DNA of 47,820 bases from Candidatus Margulisiibacteriota bacterium (GCA_018822365.1 JAHJKL010000073.1:1-47820), one strand, 5' to 3'. Positions 15,778 through 25,261 are shown, counted from the stretch's first letter. A program made the numbers and translations. The notes: generated by a model not told the origin, from the letters alone.

Positions 15778-18015
15778 TTAGGTCGAACCTTCGAGTTCGT
15801 ATTCTTCGATCATCGCCAAAAGCGCCATGAGAAAAGAGACGGTACTCTCGCCCCCCTGGTTCAAACTTACTCCTTCAGGGAGCAGGCCGTCGGCACACCC
15901 TTTGGTCTCGTGATCGTACAAAGACATCCCCATGTCGTTCTCTCCCAGGAACCAGCCAAAAGCCCAGCGCATCTTTTTGAGGTACGCCGTCTCCCGGGTC
16001 ACCCGGTAAGCCGACTGGTAGGCCAGGACCATGGCGGTCGCGTCGATCGGCTGTTGGTCGTACTGCCCCCTCTCCCCCCCTTTTTTGTACCAGCCCCGGC
16101 TGCCGACCAGCGACAGGCGGCCGTTGTTGCTGGTCACTTTCTCCAAAAAGTCGAGCGTCTCCCTGGCGACCCGCAGATATTTTTCTTCGTGAAGAATGGA
16201 ATAGGTTTGAAAAAGTGCCATCGGCATGATCCCATTGTCGTAGCAGATGATATCTTCGAACCAGCGCCAGTTATCGTCTGAAACATCCTGGTGCACCGCC
16301 AGAAGATGGTCGGCGCATTCGCGCAGGAGAGCGGTGACGCTCTCGTCCCCCTGGTAACAGCGCAAATATGAGGTCATCCCGAGCATTGCCAGCGCCTTCC
16401 CCCGCAGGTTCAGGCCGCGCACCTGGGGGAGAGCCTTGTGAAAACATTCGCAGGCAAGAGAGCGGTAGGCGTTGCGCGGCGGCCGCCAGATGATGAACCC
16501 GAGCGCCCAAAGGGCCCGCCCAAAGGCATCGTCCGAGCCGGTCTCGTCCAAAAAGCGGCGCTGGTAATCGATAAAATTATGGAAGTTTCCGTCGGGGTTT
16601 TGCAGGAAATGGGTAAAGCTGAAGTAAGTGGGAATAAGGGCGCGCGCGTCTTCGCTCTGTAAAAGAAAGAACGCCCAGGCGCACAACATCAGGGCGCGGG
16701 AATTATCGTCGAGACAGTAACCGGTATGCCGGTCGGGAACAATATATTTGGCATGCTGGATCAACCCGGTCCCGTCGGTCAGGCGCTTTAAATGGGCCAG
16801 GTCAAAGGCCGGTTCGCGCATCAGCAGGGCGGGTGTTTTCAGTACCAGGGACCTTTTTACCCCTCCTGACTTGGCCTGCCGGAATACCTCCAGGTACTTT
16901 TCCGAAACTTTTTCCCAGCGCATCTGCCGGCCGAATTTATAGGACTTGTCGCGCATTGATTTGAGCTTCTTTTTGTCCCCCAAAAGATCGCGGAGCGAGG
17001 AAGAGAGAGCCTCGGAATCGCCGAAGTTTATCAATTGGCCCCGGTTCTCGGAGAGCATCTCCTTGGCATACCAGTACGGGGTCGAAATAATGGCATTCCC
17101 CGCACCGATCGCGTAAGAAAGGGTCCCGCTGACGATCTGCGCCTCGTTCAGGTAAGGGGTGATGTAAATATCGGCCGCCATCAGCCAGGCGTAGAGCTCT
17201 TCCAGGCTGACAAAGCGGTCGTCAAAGATCACGTGCTCATTGAGGCCGAGTTCGTCGACCAGGGCGACCAGGCCGGCCCGGTATTTTTCGCCGTACTCTT
17301 TCAGGACATTGGGATGGGTCTTCCCCAGCACAATATAGATCAGCCGGGGAAAATCCTTCACCAGTTTGGGAAGAGCTTTGATGACCGTTTCGATCCCCTT
17401 GTTCGGGCTAAGCAGGCCAAAGGTCAGCAGGGTCTGGTTCCCTTCGACCCGAAAACGTTTCTTGTAATGGCTGTTATCGAGAGATGTAAAATCGGGGGTG
17501 CCGTGATAGACCATTTTTATCTTCTCGGCCGGGACCGCGTAGACCTCTTGGAGCAAGGTCACCGCCAGCTCGCTCATGACGACCAGCTTGTTGGCCCGCT
17601 GGGCCATCTCCTGAATGATCTTTTTCTGGTTGGGGGTCGGGTTCTTGAGGACCGTGTGCAAAACCACGACCACCGGCACGCTCAAGCTGGAGATCAGGGA
17701 GAGGATATAAACGCCGTCCCAGCCGCCGTAGATCCCGTATTCGTGCTGGACGCAGACCACATCGGCATTGCTGGAGTTGATAAAATTGGCCGCTTCGTAA
17801 TAATCGCTCTGCTGGTTCCTTTGCAGGGTAAATTCAACCCGGCGCGGATAAGGGTACCCCTGGTCGGTGTCGTTGACGGCGACCGTAAAGACGTTGGACT
17901 TGCGTCCCAGCTGTTTGGCGGTCGCTTCGCAAAGGTCGGTGGTAAAAGTGGCGATCCCGCAAATGCGCGGTGAATAATTGCCGACAAAAGCGATGTTAAG
18001 GTTCGGTTTCAGCAT
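15778..18015 (-). CDS. GT4 glycosyltransferase fused to a helical (alpha/alpha-barrel-like) domain
   Basis: 745 residues. Residues 1-385 are a GT-B fold family 4 glycosyltransferase: FVGNYSPRICGIATFTTDL at the start, VCVQHEYGIYGG, LLTFGLLSPNKGIETVI, and SGTLSYAIGAGNAIISTPY near the nucleotide-sugar site. Residues about 395-745 are alpha-helical with repeated Trp/Asp/Gly-rich turns (DDNSRALMLCAWAF, DDAFGRALWALGF, DNGIMPMALFQTY), typical of (alpha/alpha)6 glycosidase-like domains. Such fusions occur beside GH130 genes, and here GH130 is the convergent neighbour, so joint work on a mannose-containing polymer or glycan is a reasonable inference. No signal peptide. No SD before ATG 18015. Confidence 0.85.
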   Translation of the reverse strand: MLKPNLNIAFVGNYSPRICGIATFTTDLCEATAKQLGRKSNVFTVAVNDTDQGYPYPRRVEFTLQRNQQSDYYEAANFINSSNADVVCVQHEYGIYGGWDGVYILSLISSLSVPVVVVLHTVLKNPTPNQKKIIQEMAQRANKLVVMSELAVTLLQEVYAVPAEKIKMVYHGTPDFTSLDNSHYKKRFRVEGNQTLLTFGLLSPNKGIETVIKALPKLVKDFPRLIYIVLGKTHPNVLKEYGEKYRAGLVALVDELGLNEHVIFDDRFVSLEELYAWLMAADIYITPYLNEAQIVSGTLSYAIGAGNAIISTPYWYAKEMLSENRGQLINFGDSEALSSSLRDLLGDKKKLKSMRDKSYKFGRQMRWEKVSEKYLEVFRQAKSGGVKRSLVLKTPALLMREPAFDLAHLKRLTDGTGLIQHAKYIVPDRHTGYCLDDNSRALMLCAWAFFLLQSEDARALIPTYFSFTHFLQNPDGNFHNFIDYQRRFLDETGSDDAFGRALWALGFIIWRPPRNAYRSLACECFHKALPQVRGLNLRGKALAMLGMTSYLRCYQGDESVTALLRECADHLLAVHQDVSDDNWRWFEDIICYDNGIMPMALFQTYSILHEEKYLRVARETLDFLEKVTSNNGRLSLVGSRGWYKKGGERGQYDQQPIDATAMVLAYQSAYRVTRETAYLKKMRWAFGWFLGENDMGMSLYDHETKGCADGLLPEGVSLNQGGESTVSFLMALLAMIEEYELEGST

Positions 18016-18023
18016 ATCTATTA

Positions 18024-18052
18024 ACTTTAACCGATATCGCCAAGAGTTACAA
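18024..18052 (-). promoter_or_regulatory. Candidate promoter of the GT4 gene, leaderless geometry
   Basis: Minus strand: TTGTAA (18047-18052), 17 bases, TAAAGT (18024-18029), then 8 bases to the ATG at 18015. Four of six matches in each box. Confidence 0.35.
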
Positions 18053-18080
18053 CCCGGTCCGCCCCGCAGAGGATAAAGGA

Positions 18081-19769
18081 TCAGCGCGCCAGCGCCATGA
18101 CATGGACGATGATCGTCCCCCAGACGGTCAAGATGACATTGCCGATCGCGTAAGGGACCGCGAAGCCAAGGGCCGGGACCGCGCTCTCGCTTTCGTCTTT
18201 GAGGGCATTGAGCGATGGAGTGGCGGTCCCCGCTCCGGTCAACGCCCCAAAAAGGACCAACTGGTCCATTTTCAACACCAAACGGCCAAAGATAATGCTG
18301 ACGATATGCGGGACCAGGGTCAGAATCGCACCCGCGATAAAGACCGTCACTCCCATGGTCTTGATCGCCTGCAGAGCGAGCGGCCCGGCGCTAAGCCCGA
18401 CGCAGGCGACAAAAAGATTAAGCCCCAGGTCGGTCAATATCCATTGTCCCCCTCCGGGGATCATGCCAAAAGTAGGATGGACAGACCGCAGCCAGCCGCT
18501 GACCAGCCCGGCGACCAGAATACCGCCGCCGATCCCGAGCGAGACCGGGATCCCCAATACAGTAATGGAAAGCAGTCCGGCCAGGGTCCCCAAAAAACAG
18601 CCGATCCCCACCATCACCAGGTCGGTCATAGCGGTAGGTCGTTCCACGTAACCCAGATAGGCGATATATTTTTCCAGGTCGTCGCGGGAACCGGCCAGGG
18701 TCAGAATATCGCAATTGTTGATCATCGTCCCCGGGATGAGCGGCAGGTCATGCTCTTCCCTCCTGATCCGCTTCAGGAAACAGCCATGCCCAATGCTTTT
18801 GCTCAATTCCTCAAGGCTCTTCCCCACCACCGCTTTATTCAGGACCACCACATCCAGGACCTCTCCTTCCAGGCCAAGTAAAAGTTGATCGTCAATTTCC
18901 GGCCCGATCAGCTCCGGAGCGGAACACAATCCCTTATAACCGCCGGTCAACACAAGCTCGTCCCCAAGCCGGACAACCGTCTCCGGATCATAAGAGATCA
19001 GTTCTCCCCCGCGTTTGATCTTTTCCAGCGCGACCTTGTCCGGAAAAACTGCTTCAAGCTCTTTGACCGTTTTTCCGGCCATTTGACGATCGGTTAATTT
19101 ATATGCCCGCAGGTTGACCTGCTTGTACCAGGAAAATATTTCCGGCCGCTCTTCTTCCCCGGAGCCCCCCATTTTCGCTTCCAGCGTCCGGGCTTCTTTT
19201 TTTAGATCAAGTCCCATGATCTTTGGCACGAGCCGGTAAAAAATGATCAACCCTGCCACCCCGAATATATATGTAATCGCATAGGCGACGGCAACGTTGC
19301 TCTGCATCAAGGTTTTAGCCTGGTCGGTAATGGGAAGGGCCTTGATCGCCCCATCGGCCGTCCCTATAATGGTCGACTGGGTCATTGCCCCGGCCAGTAG
19401 ACCGGCGGTAGTGCCGGGATCAAAAGCAAAGATCTTCCCCAGGGCCAGAGCGGTGATCAAACCGGAGACCGCCAGGACCAGAGAGACCCAAATGTAGCTC
19501 AAGCCGTCTTTTTTTAGCGCGCTGAAGAACGAAGGCCCGACCTTGTAGCCGATGGCAAAAATAAAAAGGGCAAAGGCGACTTCCCGCAGCAGCTCGTGGA
19601 CCTCGATGTTCATCTGCCCCAGGACCAGCGCGGCCAGCAGGACCCCGACGGTCGAACCCGGAGTAAAGCCAAAGATCTTGATCCTGCCGACAAAATAACC
19701 GACCGCGATCGCCAGAAAAACCGTCAGCTGGGGATAGGCGCGGCATAAACCGGAAAATAATTCGAACAT
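18081..19769 (-). CDS. aspT: Aspartate:alanine antiporter AspT
   Basis: 562 residues, the length of AspT/YidE/YbjL (AAE family) transporters. The two membrane halves (1-170 and about 385-562) hold the family repeats: FTPGSTVGVLLAALVLGQ, GLLAGAMTQSTIIGTADGA and, in the second half, FGALTGAGTATPSLNAL. The central 210 residues carry two TrkA_C domains (GKTVKELEAVFPDKVAL and GKSLEELSKSIGHGCFL). AspT exchanges external aspartate(-1) for internal alanine(0), which moves net charge and produces membrane potential. It begins three bases after the AsdA stop and has a G-rich SD, so the two form one operon, as in Tetragenococcus halophilus and Comamonas. Confidence 0.92.
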   Translation of the reverse strand: MFELFSGLCRAYPQLTVFLAIAVGYFVGRIKIFGFTPGSTVGVLLAALVLGQMNIEVHELLREVAFALFIFAIGYKVGPSFFSALKKDGLSYIWVSLVLAVSGLITALALGKIFAFDPGTTAGLLAGAMTQSTIIGTADGAIKALPITDQAKTLMQSNVAVAYAITYIFGVAGLIIFYRLVPKIMGLDLKKEARTLEAKMGGSGEEERPEIFSWYKQVNLRAYKLTDRQMAGKTVKELEAVFPDKVALEKIKRGGELISYDPETVVRLGDELVLTGGYKGLCSAPELIGPEIDDQLLLGLEGEVLDVVVLNKAVVGKSLEELSKSIGHGCFLKRIRREEHDLPLIPGTMINNCDILTLAGSRDDLEKYIAYLGYVERPTAMTDLVMVGIGCFLGTLAGLLSITVLGIPVSLGIGGGILVAGLVSGWLRSVHPTFGMIPGGGQWILTDLGLNLFVACVGLSAGPLALQAIKTMGVTVFIAGAILTLVPHIVSIIFGRLVLKMDQLVLFGALTGAGTATPSLNALKDESESAVPALGFAVPYAIGNVILTVWGTIIVHVMALAR

Positions 19770-19772
19770 ATT

Positions 19773-21344
19773 TTACTTCCCCCCCCACTCTTGATGGTAC
19801 TGCGCCAGCAGATCACTGACCCCACGGCCGATCTTTTCGTACGCGTCAAGCTGCAGGTTGGCCAGGGAGACCCGGATCGACATGTTGGGGGCGTCAAACC
19901 CTCCCCCGTCCAGCAAAACTACCCCTTTTTCTTCCGCCAGCCGCCAGATAAAGTCGATCGGCTCATGCTGTTCCACCAGCCAGGCCGAGAACTCTTTCCC
20001 GTAACGCTGCTCCGCCAGGGCGGGGATATCGATGGTGGAATAGTAATGGGCGTCGGCTTCGTGCCGGGGGGCCGGGATCCCAAGGTTCTTATACAGCGCT
20101 TCAAACCGTTCGCGGACAATGGATTGCGCCTCCTGTTTATAAACCCCCTTGCCATCGCACAAACAATAAAGGGAGAAAAATACCATCATCACCTGCTGGG
20201 GGGTCGAAAGCCCGGCGGTGTGATGCAGCGCCACCGAGCGGCTGTCGGCCACCATCCGGTCGATCAGCCGCATATTGTCCGGATCAAACTCCACGTGGCA
20301 ATAGCGCTGACGCAGTTCTTTTAATTCTTTGCCCGGGAGCTGTTTGATCAGGCCATCCAGTACATTGTCAGACCGGAGGCCGATCACCCCCAACCGCCAG
20401 CCGGTCGCCCCAAAGTATTTGGAGAACGAATAGACCAGGATAGTGTTCCGGGGAGCGGCCGCCGCCAGGGAGCGGAAGCCGTTGACAAAGGTCCCGTAGA
20501 CGTCGTCGGTCAGGATAATAAGGTCTTTTCTTTTGGTGTCGACCAGCTTCGCGATCTTGTCCAGGGACTTTTGATGCACGGCGACCGAAGTGGGGTTGGA
20601 AGGATTGACCAGGAAAAAAGCTTTTATTTTGGGATCTTCAAGCTTTTTGAGCTCGGCGTCCGGATACTGCCAGTCGTTGTTCTCATCCTGCTCAATATTG
20701 ACCTCGACAAACCGGTAGTCGTTCAGCCGCGGGATCTCGATATACGGGGTAAAGATCGGGGTCCCCAGGGCGATCCTGTCCCTGACCTTGAAAAGCTTGT
20801 TCGCCTTGAGGGAATAAAAAATATAATCCATCGCCGCAGTCCCCCCTTCGGTCGCGAAGAGGTCCCATTGGCCGCCAAGCCCCATTTCCCGCGTCAAATA
20901 TTGGTGGACGATCCGTTCAGAGAGAGTAAGCATCCGGTCCGGCGTCGGATAGTGGTCCCCCAATATGGCGTCGCACATCTCCAGCGTAAATTCATCGGGG
21001 TCGATCTTCATTTCGTGTTCAACATAGTCCAGGGCGGCCCGCAAAAACTTTGTTCCGTCCAGGCCCGGCCGGCTTTGCAGGAATTCCCGCAGCCGCCCGG
21101 CAATGCCGTGCTTTTCCGGAACATTCCCGATCCTGGGGCGATGGGGCCGCCGCTCCGATTCCGCCACCGCAAAAAGCAGGAACTCCGCGAACCCCTTGCG
21201 CGGGACCATTGCGACCCAGTTGGGATTCCCCCGGCCGGCGTTAAGCATGGTCTTTTCTCCCCGCTCTTTGGCCATGGCGATCAGTTTGTTCTTCAGTTCA
21301 AAGGGGCTCAACGACTCATATTTTTTTTCTTCTTTTCCGCTCAT
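19773..21344 (-). CDS. asdA: Aspartate 4-decarboxylase (bifunctional aspartate aminotransferase)
   Basis: 523 residues, normal length for AsdA. Fold-type I PLP enzyme: NPSNPTS (247-253), TDDVYG (279-284) and the PLP lysine K309 in SFSKYFGATGWRLG; GRGNPNW at 37-43 is typical of this group. The reaction is L-aspartate to L-alanine plus CO2 and consumes a cytoplasmic proton. With AspT immediately downstream this makes a proton-motive metabolic cycle. SD AAGGAAG precedes the ATG. The gene follows hydG by 24 bases in the same direction, though a shared function with HydG is not evident. Confidence 0.93.
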   Translation of the reverse strand: MSGKEEKKYESLSPFELKNKLIAMAKERGEKTMLNAGRGNPNWVAMVPRKGFAEFLLFAVAESERRPHRPRIGNVPEKHGIAGRLREFLQSRPGLDGTKFLRAALDYVEHEMKIDPDEFTLEMCDAILGDHYPTPDRMLTLSERIVHQYLTREMGLGGQWDLFATEGGTAAMDYIFYSLKANKLFKVRDRIALGTPIFTPYIEIPRLNDYRFVEVNIEQDENNDWQYPDAELKKLEDPKIKAFFLVNPSNPTSVAVHQKSLDKIAKLVDTKRKDLIILTDDVYGTFVNGFRSLAAAAPRNTILVYSFSKYFGATGWRLGVIGLRSDNVLDGLIKQLPGKELKELRQRYCHVEFDPDNMRLIDRMVADSRSVALHHTAGLSTPQQVMMVFFSLYCLCDGKGVYKQEAQSIVRERFEALYKNLGIPAPRHEADAHYYSTIDIPALAEQRYGKEFSAWLVEQHEPIDFIWRLAEEKGVVLLDGGGFDAPNMSIRVSLANLQLDAYEKIGRGVSDLLAQYHQEWGGK

Positions 21345-21368
21345 TACAACACTTCCTTTTGTTATATC

Positions 21369-22751
21369 CTAGAAATACAGGTCCCTTGCTCCCTGTTCCA
21401 ATTGGCTTAACTTCTCTTTTGTTTTTCCGAGGGCTGGCTCATTCTTCATTTCCGCCAAATGTTCCGTTAAAACCCGCTCGCCGATCTCCCTGGTGGCAGA
21501 CGATGCGTGATCCAAAAGATATTCTTTAAAGGTCAACAGGGCGTTGGGGGTGCAAAATTCGCGGATGAACCCGGTCTTGGCAAAACCCATAAAATGCTCG
21601 CCGGTCCTGCCGAGACGATAACAGGCGGTGCAAAAGCTGGGAATATGTCCGATCACGCATAGGTCGTTAATTACCTGATCAAGCGTCCGATCATCCTCGA
21701 TCTGGAATTGCTCTTCGACCGCCACATGCGCCGACTGGTCCTTGTATCCTCCCGGATAGGTCCTGGAACCGGCGGAGAGTTGGGAAATGCCTAACCCAAT
21801 CAGCTCGTTTCTCAATGCGGCGGATTCCCGGGTTGAGAGGATCATCCCGGTATAAGGGACGGCCAGGCGGATAATCGCCACGAGCTTCTTGAATTCATAA
21901 TCAGAAACAGGGTGCGGCGGCTGATTGGCCGCGGGAGCGTTGAGTGCCGGCTCAAGCCGGGGAACCGAAATGGTATGTGGGCCTGATCTATATTCCTTTT
22001 CCAAGTGCATTGAATGAAAAAGCAAAGCCAGGACCTCAAATTTATAATCGTACAGGCCGAACAACACGCCGGCACCAAGATCGTCAATTCCGGCCTGTTG
22101 GGCCCGATCAAAAGCGGAGAGACGCCAATCATAATCGGCTTTTTTCCCCGAAGGGTGCATCTTTTTATATGTTTCCCGATGATACGTCTCCTGAAAAGCC
22201 TGGTACGTGCCGATCTTCGCCGCTTTAAGTCGTTTAAAGTCTTCTAGGGAAAGTGGGGCCAAATTAACGTTAATTCTCCGAATCTCGCCTTTTTCGGTCT
22301 TGACGGAATAAGCCCGATCGATCGCTTGCTCAATAAAATCAATGTTCGCGTATTTGGGATGCTCCCCGAAAACCATCAATATTCTTTTATGTCCCGTGTT
22401 TTCGAGGATTGTAACTTCTTCCGCCAGTTCCGGCAGGGAGAGGGTTTTGCGGATCAACCCGGTATTATCTTTGCGAAAACCGCAATAAAGACAATTGTTG
22501 ACGCATTCATTCGTCACGTATAGCGGGGCAAAGAGGACCATCCGTTTACCGTATATTTGTTCTTTCACTCTACTGGCGGTCTGGAATATTTGCCCAACCA
22601 GATCTTTATCGTCGCACTGCAAAAGGGGGGCGGTCTCTTGCGGGGTCAACCCCTTCCCCTCCCCGGCCTTGGCCAGGATCTCCCTAACCAACCCCTGGTC
22701 AGGACTTTTGGCCGCGGTTAATAGCGATCCAATTCCCCGCTCATCGATCAT
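21369..22751 (-). CDS. hydG: [FeFe]-hydrogenase H-cluster maturase HydG
   Basis: 460 residues. Radical SAM motif C83-x3-C87-x2-C90 (ECVNNCLYCGF). The C-terminal auxiliary-cluster motif CTAC...C with 22 residues between (CYRLGRTGEHFM, then IREFC) is present and marks HydG rather than the tyrosine lyase ThiH. HydG cleaves tyrosine to p-cresol and supplies the CO and CN- ligands of the H cluster. Neither hydE, hydF nor the hydrogenase is in this window. The ATG directly follows the stop of the CPBP protease gene (TAAATG), which implies coupled translation. Confidence 0.93.
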   Translation of the reverse strand: MIDERGIGSLLTAAKSPDQGLVREILAKAGEGKGLTPQETAPLLQCDDKDLVGQIFQTASRVKEQIYGKRMVLFAPLYVTNECVNNCLYCGFRKDNTGLIRKTLSLPELAEEVTILENTGHKRILMVFGEHPKYANIDFIEQAIDRAYSVKTEKGEIRRINVNLAPLSLEDFKRLKAAKIGTYQAFQETYHRETYKKMHPSGKKADYDWRLSAFDRAQQAGIDDLGAGVLFGLYDYKFEVLALLFHSMHLEKEYRSGPHTISVPRLEPALNAPAANQPPHPVSDYEFKKLVAIIRLAVPYTGMILSTRESAALRNELIGLGISQLSAGSRTYPGGYKDQSAHVAVEEQFQIEDDRTLDQVINDLCVIGHIPSFCTACYRLGRTGEHFMGFAKTGFIREFCTPNALLTFKEYLLDHASSATREIGERVLTEHLAEMKNEPALGKTKEKLSQLEQGARDLYF

Positions 22752-23591
22752 TTACTGAAATCGCTCCGGACTCCCAAAGTTTGATTTGACAAATTCACGG
22801 GCAAGAAAAACGGCCAGGACCGAACCGGTCACAATGACCAGGCCGAGGACATAAGGCCAGTGGATCGTCAACAACCCTGGCGCTCCCTGGCCGGGACCGG
22901 TACTGCCCGAAGTGGAAAAGAACGCCACCCCGGCCGCCTTGTCATAAACCGCATGGAACAGAACACAGGGGAGAAGATTGCCGTTCAAATAAAACAGATA
23001 AGTGTAAGGGAAAGCGCCGACCGTCACAAAGATCACGGCGATCGCGGTCAACAGGATCGGATTCCCCAATCCGGCCTGGCTGTAGGTTATATAATATGAA
23101 GGGATATGCCAGAGCCCCCAAACCAGACCGGTGATCACGGTCGCCCAAACCCGGCCGTGCTTTTTGTCCAACTCCGGCAGGAGATAACCCCGCCAGCCGT
23201 ACTCTTCGCCAAAAACGACCGGCGCCATAATAAGCACCATAGTGATAAAGCTGGTCAGGAATGGCCAGCTGGCGACAACCGCGAGAGCGTCGGCGTTGAA
23301 TTTCCCCAAACCGGCGGCCAGGGCGATCGCGATAATTATGCCGAACCAGATCAAAGGATAGATCAGGGCAAAGATCCATGACCAGAGGCTGGTCCGGCGG
23401 GTAAAGAGGGCCGCCTGTCTTTTCCATGGGTCATTGCCGAACAGGAAAAAAACAAAAGCGAGCGCCGCCGGAACGAACATGTAAAGAGAAAGATATTTTT
23501 CCGGCAGCATTCCCGAAAACAGGACGTATTGCACGATCCAGCTCAAGACCAAAACCGCGACAATATAAGCATAAGAACGATTTTTTTTCAT
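22752..23591 (-). CDS. CPBP-family intramembrane glutamic protease
   Basis: 279 residues with about eight membrane helices. Family motifs (PF02517, Rce1/CAAX-protease-like): EEYGWRGYLLPEL (motif 1, EExxxR), GLWHIPSY (motif 2, His) and LFHAVYDKAAG (motif 3). These proteins cleave within membranes; bacterial roles include bacteriocin self-immunity and regulated proteolysis. The substrate is unknown. ATG 23591 is chosen because the SD GGAGGG lies ahead and the signal-anchor begins there (MKKNRSYAYIVAVLVLSW); a longer frame to 23804 runs through the promoter. First gene of a likely CPBP-hydG-asdA-aspT transcript. Confidence 0.85.
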   Translation of the reverse strand: MKKNRSYAYIVAVLVLSWIVQYVLFSGMLPEKYLSLYMFVPAALAFVFFLFGNDPWKRQAALFTRRTSLWSWIFALIYPLIWFGIIIAIALAAGLGKFNADALAVVASWPFLTSFITMVLIMAPVVFGEEYGWRGYLLPELDKKHGRVWATVITGLVWGLWHIPSYYITYSQAGLGNPILLTAIAVIFVTVGAFPYTYLFYLNGNLLPCVLFHAVYDKAAGVAFFSTSGSTGPGQGAPGLLTIHWPYVLGLVIVTGSVLAVFLAREFVKSNFGSPERFQ

Positions 23592-23615
23592 ATTATTTCC
23601 CTCCGGATGCCCAAA

Positions 23616-23644
23616 AGTATAACACCAGATCAGGGGGGAAACAA
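23616..23644 (-). promoter_or_regulatory. Promoter of the CPBP protease / hydG / asdA / aspT genes
   Basis: Minus strand: TTGTTT (23639-23644), 17 bases, TATACT (23616-23621). The predicted start of transcription gives a leader of about 18 bases that contains the SD, so this is a normal leadered promoter. Confidence 0.5.
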
Positions 23645-23688
23645 ACCAGCAATTGACACAATTTGCCAATAATGGGAAAATCAGGACA

Positions 23689-25206
23689 ATGCATATGAAG
23701 CGCTTTCTAATTCTTGGCTTCTTCTGCCTTCTGATCAGCGTTATCGTCGTTAGCTGCGCCAACCCATTTGCCTCGCCGGGTGAAAAGCTTTTCACCCAAG
23801 CCAAAGAGATTGAAATGAAAACCGAATACTTCGGCGCTTTTGACCACTACCTTTCGGCAATTACCAAACTGCGCGCGGAGGGAAAAATCGGACAGGTCAA
23901 TGAATGCCGCGATGCTCTGACCCGGGTCGAGAAGATCACCTCCACCTATAGCTTGAGCGAAGAAGCGGCCCGGGGAATGATCAAACAGGCTCTCCCGGAT
24001 ATCCCCGAAAGTACGATCGATCAGGTGATCAAAGAAGGACGCCTTCCCAGTTTAAAGATCGGAGGGACGGTCTATTATTTTGTTGATTTCCTGAACACCC
24101 TGGCCCATATCTACCCCAAGCTTCGCGGCGAGCAGTCGGCCTCGGCGCTGGGCAAAAGCACCAATTTTTTCCAGATCATGAGCCGTTATATCTACGCCAA
24201 GGATGATCTCCTTCCCGGACAAACCCTGACCAACCCGATCAGCTACCGGGCCAAAGGGGAGATCTCTATTCCCAGAAAGTCTCTTCCCGATAAAGGGCTG
24301 TATAAAGTCTGGCTCCCCCTCCCGCTGGTCACAGCGGCCCAGCAGGATATCAAACTGATCTCAATTTATCCGCGAGAATATCTGAAGTACCCGCTCAAAC
24401 AGGACGGCGACCTGGGGGTCGCCTATTTTGAGATCCCGCTCGAAGAGATCAAAGACGACCTGTCGATCGGCCTGGAAATATTGTTCACCCACTACGAAGA
24501 GCGCTTCAAGGTCGACCCGGATAAGATCGGCCAATACGACCGCCAGAGCCCGTTATACAAACAATACACCGCCTCCGGTAAAAATATCGCCCTGACCCCG
24601 GCTATCAGGGCCAAGGCCCGCCAGCTCGCCGGACGGGAAAAAAATCCATATAAGATCGCCAAGATATTTTATGACCACATTGTCTGGGATCTGGACTATA
24701 GCTTCACTCCGCACCTCGCCCTTGAGGCGTTAAAAATACCGGAATCGGTTTTCGTGCAGGAACAAAGATATGGGGATTGCGGGGCACAGAGCATGTACTT
24801 CGCGGCTTTATGCCGTTCGGTCGGGATCCCGGCGCGGGCCTCCGGCGGGCTCCAGCTTTTCCCGGTCAATGATGCGGGCTGCGGCGATCACTTCTGGGCC
24901 CAGATCTACCTGCCAAACTACGGCTGGGTCCCGGTCGATACTTCGGCCGGCCAGATCGCGAAATATATGCCTCAATTGACCAGTGAGGAGCAGCATGATT
25001 TTGCCAATTACTATTTTGGGAAAATGGACCCGTTCCGTTACCTGATCCAGCACGATGTCGATCTCCCCTTGACCCCGCCTCCCGACCGGACCCTCGCCTT
25101 CGGCATGGTCCTGCAATCCCCCACCGCCCTCTGCTCCGAAATGGACCGTAATCCCGGACTGACCATAATGGACGGCTGGCAAATGACCGTCACCCCGATC
25201 CGCTAG
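23689..25206 (+). CDS. Transglutaminase-like lipoprotein
   Basis: About 505 residues. A lipoprotein signal (hydrophobic FLILGFFCLLISVIVV then lipobox VVSC, Cys at about residue 25) targets it to the cell envelope. A helical N-terminal domain (about 30-170) is followed by a transglutaminase-like cysteine-protease fold with the triad Cys in RYGDCGAQS, His in CGDHFWAQIY and Asp in WVPVDTSAG. Bacterial relatives are often peptidases acting in the envelope; the substrate is unknown. Two start codons are close: ATG 23689, which lies 7 bases after a possible -10 (TTGACA at 23653, 17 bases, GAAAAT), and ATG 23695 eight bases after AGGA. The choice affects only two residues. Confidence 0.8.
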   Translation: MHMKRFLILGFFCLLISVIVVSCANPFASPGEKLFTQAKEIEMKTEYFGAFDHYLSAITKLRAEGKIGQVNECRDALTRVEKITSTYSLSEEAARGMIKQALPDIPESTIDQVIKEGRLPSLKIGGTVYYFVDFLNTLAHIYPKLRGEQSASALGKSTNFFQIMSRYIYAKDDLLPGQTLTNPISYRAKGEISIPRKSLPDKGLYKVWLPLPLVTAAQQDIKLISIYPREYLKYPLKQDGDLGVAYFEIPLEEIKDDLSIGLEILFTHYEERFKVDPDKIGQYDRQSPLYKQYTASGKNIALTPAIRAKARQLAGREKNPYKIAKIFYDHIVWDLDYSFTPHLALEALKIPESVFVQEQRYGDCGAQSMYFAALCRSVGIPARASGGLQLFPVNDAGCGDHFWAQIYLPNYGWVPVDTSAGQIAKYMPQLTSEEQHDFANYYFGKMDPFRYLIQHDVDLPLTPPPDRTLAFGMVLQSPTALCSEMDRNPGLTIMDGWQMTVTPIR

Positions 25207-25208
25207 AC

Positions 25209-25241
25209 AAAAAAAAGGCGCCTGATGGTCTCAGGCGCCTT
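25209..25241 (-). terminator. Rho-independent terminator of the RRM protein gene
   Basis: GGCGCCTGA (25217-25225), loop TGGTC, TCAGGCGCC (25231-25239): a perfect 9-bp stem. On the minus strand it is followed by eight U residues. It lies between the convergent lipoprotein and RRM genes; on the plus strand the U-tract is weak. Confidence 0.9.
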
Positions 25242-25261
25242 ACAAAGTCAACTACGCAGAA

